Origin: Cladopsammia gracilis
Lineage: Eukaryota; Cnidaria; Anthozoa; Scleractinia; Dendrophylliidae
Direction of reading: 5' to 3'
Assembly: GCA_022457155.1 (NCBI GenBank)
Contig: JAJGOT010000016.1
Span: forward strand, 1,368,501 to 1,432,500
Length of the DNA: 64,000 nt
In this document: positions 60,837 to 64,000 of the stretch, in pieces
Numbering within the stretch: position 1 is the stretch's first letter
How the letters are laid out: each line of letters starts with the position of its first letter
The notes under the pieces: generated by a model
Seen by the model: only the letters and a program-made list of their open reading frames with translations
Database searches by the model: none
Told to the model about the DNA's origin: nothing
Position numbers and translations under genes: made by a program

Positions 60837-61823
60837 TAAAGGGGCTATGTCACCATTTTTAGTGTTTTTTGTAACTTCACCATTACTTCACCATTTTAAC
60901 CCGTGAATATACGCGCATGCGTAATGAACGGGTTGTCGGTAACGGCGACTGATATGCAAATGAGTCACTCACTCGCTCACTCCTTCCATCAGCTGTAAAC
61001 TTAGTGACGTAATGCTTTGTTACGAATGCGTTTTGTAACAAGAACAGCGTGAATCCAGCGATAACAATAACTAAATTGGTGTAAACGAATATAAACAACA
61101 ATAAGCTTAAAGATGTTTCGCATTTGGAGTCTTTAATGCAACGTTAAAATCGACCTAAAAGGAATTTTCAACTGGGACACGCGTTGATGGTTATGTACAT
61201 TTAAGTAATAAAATTTATAAAAAGCGTGGACTCACAGCCGAAAGGCCCAGGTTCGAATCTCGCTCGGGACGTTCATTTTTTTTTTTTTTCGCTTTTTTTT
61301 TCTTTCTTCTTCGGACTGAACATTATGAAAGTGATGTACTGTATTTTTATTTTTTGCGTCTGTCAAAAATCCTTACGTTTAATTTAAAAAAAATATATTG
61401 AACCGTGAGAGAGTGAAAACATAAGCTTACCACATTGCGTTTAAACGCGTTACCCATTTCACATTCACGGGTTGGCTCTAAGGAGCCTTTGATTTTTTTT
61501 TTACTTTAAAAAGCCAAAAGACAGTTTTGTTTCAAATTATTCTACTAGTGCTCCAAGATTAAAAATAATTGCCTTGGGCTGCAGATGGCCAGGATGAAAA
61601 TGGATGGTATCCTGAAAAAAATTAGCTATTTTTTCAAGTTTACGGCTTCTGTCTTGGAAATCTCGCTAAAACTGATGGTTTAATTTATTTTCAAAAATTC
61701 ACTTGATATTTTCCTCTAGGTGTTCTATAAGTATTTTGTGTACGTCAAAAGTACTTAGTTCTAATTTGAGGCAGTTTTGACTTAAAAACCTAAAAAATGA
61801 CCATGACATAGCTACTTTAAAGT
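60837..61823. mobile_element. TIR element (TTAAAGGGGCTATGTCA) with nested repeat
   Basis: Ends 'ttaaaggggctatgtcacc' and 'tgacatagctactttaaag' are inverted repeats. The interior at 60900-61490 is the second copy of the element at 54707-55268, reversed, and includes a tRNA-like B-box 'aggttcgaatctcgc' near 61250. Related end fragments occur at about 17500 and 30000. Confidence 0.75.
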
Positions 61824-62277
61824 AGCAATTAAAAACCTAACGTGAATCTACAAAGATCCATATCTTCATATCTTAAAAGTTGGCTCCCCTTCCTTTGGGA
61901 AGCATGTTTATAACGCACGCACCTTGGTTTTTGGACGTGTCTACGCGTTGAACTAACTCTACTAAGCCACCAATTATATTCTTAACCCACGCGCCTGTCA
62001 CGTGCGGCCTTCTTTGACGTGATAAAATAATAAAATATATTAAAGTTTCAGAGGTCTTTAACGTCGGCTTTTTTGCAGAATTTAGCCTGTAGAAAATGTA
62101 AAAAGGTCTTCTCGTGACTCAGGTCTCGTGCCATTAGTTAACGTTTAGAGAATTTGATATACCATCTCTTTCCGATTGCTTGGTGATATGTAAATGGCTT
62201 CCATCATTGTTACAGCTGTCATTCTGGTGTTGGCGGTTCTATTGTTAACAACTTCCTGTTCAAAAAACTTGCTGTTA

Positions 62278-62325
<48 letters not shown>

Positions 62326-63126
62326 TTCCTGTGACACCGTAGATAGCTTAGTGTCTACTGCGCATGTGCGCAACTGTAAAGGTAGCTAAATGATATAATT
62401 TTCTTTGACCAAACTTTAATCCAGGCTCTTAGAGACAGATTAGGCAAAACGTGACGGTTAGCTTATTTATCTAAGCATATTTTATACTATCATTTTTTTT
62501 TAATATGGCAAACTAATACTGGTGGTAACTGTTTTCCCTTTACTGGTCAAACGAAGGTGTTATCAGGATCCAACTGACTACCAAGGTTGGTTCGACTTCC
62601 ATATGATCGCGAAGTTCAAAACTTAGTGCGCTGGAAAGACAAGCCGCCGAGATTCTAGCATACCTAGTGGGCAACTCTTAACTCCTGGTCTAACGGAGAC
62701 GCAAGCAAACGAAGATATTAAAATGCCAACGTGCGCATAGACTTAAAATGGTTTACCAAATCGACTCTGAAGTGGAGGCAGGTTTTCAGTGGGTTTTTAG
62801 AGAGTTACTGAAAGGCCATTTCAAGGTAGACTCCGCAAAGACAACATGACCTCCTAAAACAAAAGCAGCCTGCTTTAAAATAGCCTGGGTGGCCAAGTGG
62901 TCAAAAATGTCCGCCTACTTGAACGTGAGGAGTTTGATCAAAGTGGTCGCATATCATCGTTCGTAGGTAAACACATGTTGATGCAAGTCATTTTCAAACG
63001 GAATCGCAAATAGAGATTAGTTTGCGTTTCCCTTTGCCTAGAGCTTTGCATGAGGGTTGAAAACTATAACAATAGCTCACGTTTACACCCATCTGTGCTA
63101 CCAATGTGAATCTACCGTGAGCCTAC
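61824..63126. other. HSPA12 intron, remainder
   Basis: Contains a (TA)n run at about 62282-62325 and a degenerate tRNA-like A-box, 'ggtggccaagtggtcaa', at about 62887. No exon is seen. Confidence 0.6.
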
Positions 63127-63658
63127 CTTGAAAACTGTTTCTTGATTTCCTCCTGGAGAATAACAGATTCGGCAAATCCTCCAACCAGGAGCATCACTTT
63201 GACATTACAAAGCTCAGGTCTGCTAAGGAGACCATTCAAATGATCTTTCATAGCTTCCAGAACAGGCTCGAACAGCTTCACCACTACCTTAGAACTCAAG
63301 CAAAGATACTCATCGTTAAGTATTTTGACATCACCAGATTTATACCGCTTCATAGACGGAGAGAGAAAATCATTGATCGAGGAAATGAAGCTAAGCGGAA
63401 GGCGGATTCTTGTTTCTTTTCTATCAAGGGCCCGTGCGCCTCGTTTCTTTGCTTCAAAATCGTTAATTAACTTCAGCGAATCACTGGGGAACTGTATGCG
63501 GTAATCGCAGAGCTTTTGAGCGCCAAACACCTCATCCAGGAGACTTTGAAACTGGATATTCACTTTCATCCCACCATAAGGCCCGCCAGTTACTTTGTAG
63601 ACTTCTTTAATGGTACCGTCATCCTCCTTTTCGTGTACTGTCACATCAAGTGTTCCAC
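63127..63658 (-). CDS. HSPA12-like (Hsp70 family 12) internal exon, ATPase domain
   Basis: A 532-nt exon between acceptor 'CTCCTTCTTAG' and donor GTAGGC, entering in phase 1 and leaving in phase 2. It begins 'GTLDVTVHEKEDDGTIKEVY', the phosphate-2 (Asp-Gly-Gly-Gly-Thr-type) region of the actin-fold ATPase; its first glycines are split over the preceding exon. It continues with HSPA12 signatures 'TGGPYGGMKVNIQFQSLLDE', 'RIRLPLSFISSINDF', 'VVVKLFEPVLEAMKDHL' and the adenosine-binding motif 'VMLLVGGFAESVILQ'. The donor AG plus the G of the next exon forms an Arg codon and continues the family alignment. The N-terminal ATPase lobe must lie beyond the right edge of the window, so the gene is partial here. 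I infer ATP binding from the preserved motifs. Confidence 0.93.
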
Positions 63659-64000
63659 CTAAGAAGGAGAGTTATTTATTAGAGAGTGATCTACTCTGAA
63701 TTGTTTATTACGTTCATGACAAACACAAACAAAGGCAGCGATAACAAAAATAAGCCACCATAAGATAGGATAAATATTGGCACTGTTTAAGCAACTTCGA
63801 CTGAAACTTTGCCTTCTCTAATCAGTTAATTTGGAGCTGCTTGTTACTTACACGACCAGGAAACGTTTGACCACGTTTAGCTTTCCACGAAGTCGCACCT
63901 CTACTAAGTTGGCATAACTTTAACGGAGCATACATGTAAATACGAAACGAATTCTAAGCCATGCCTTTCGTTGTTGTTGTTGTTTTGTTATTTTACATTC

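Overview
The window reads as animal genomic DNA, most likely from a cnidarian and probably a stony coral. The grounds are AT-rich sequence, short exons with GT-AG introns, and a heavy load of MITEs, fold-back elements, tRNA-derived SINE sequence, degenerate LINE tails and Penelope-like fragments. The species assignment is inference. Most of the window is non-coding; every recognised exon lies on the minus strand.

Layout. 1-16.6 kb holds repeats only: a CT microsatellite, an inverted pair of hammerhead-ribozyme-like Penelope ends, a 206-bp tandem duplication, a 44-bp array, a long 37-bp satellite (about 7.1-9.1 kb), a LINE tail and several perfect palindromes. 16.6-20.5 kb carries an ETS-family transcription factor (minus strand, at least three coding exons). 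20.5-47.6 kb is repeats again: a ~105-bp dispersed repeat seen at a dozen places, a SINE, a nested TIR element, MITE families, a Penelope-like inverted repeat and G/C-tract-bounded elements.

From 47.6 kb to the right edge, minus-strand exons encode, in transcript order, the C-terminal half of an HSPA12-type Hsp70 ATPase (63658-59976), a ZU5-UPA exon (57757-56798), a Death-domain exon (56206-55976), a 452-codon exon of unrecognised family (53671-52316) and a terminal ubiquitin-like exon (47932-47610). The four exons from ZU5 to ubiquitin-like join in frame, every junction in phase 1, and clearly form one gene. The HSPA12 end has its own stop codon and AATAAA. It also has a weak phase-1 donor that would join in frame to the ZU5 exon, and no first exon for the ZU5 part is visible in the 2.2 kb between. 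The most interesting hypothesis is therefore a single HSPA12-ZU5-UPA-Death-novel-Ubl protein, or a gene making both a short HSPA12 and a long fusion. The ZU5 domain carries an HFS tripeptide at the place where PIDD1-type and UNC5CL-type ZU5 domains cut themselves. The fused product could thus split into a chaperone-like half and a Death/Ubl signalling half.

The ETS gene is independent of that locus. Its product would have an acidic N-terminus, an 11-residue Thr-Pro-rich repeat array suggestive of proline-directed kinase control, and a C-terminal DNA-binding domain.
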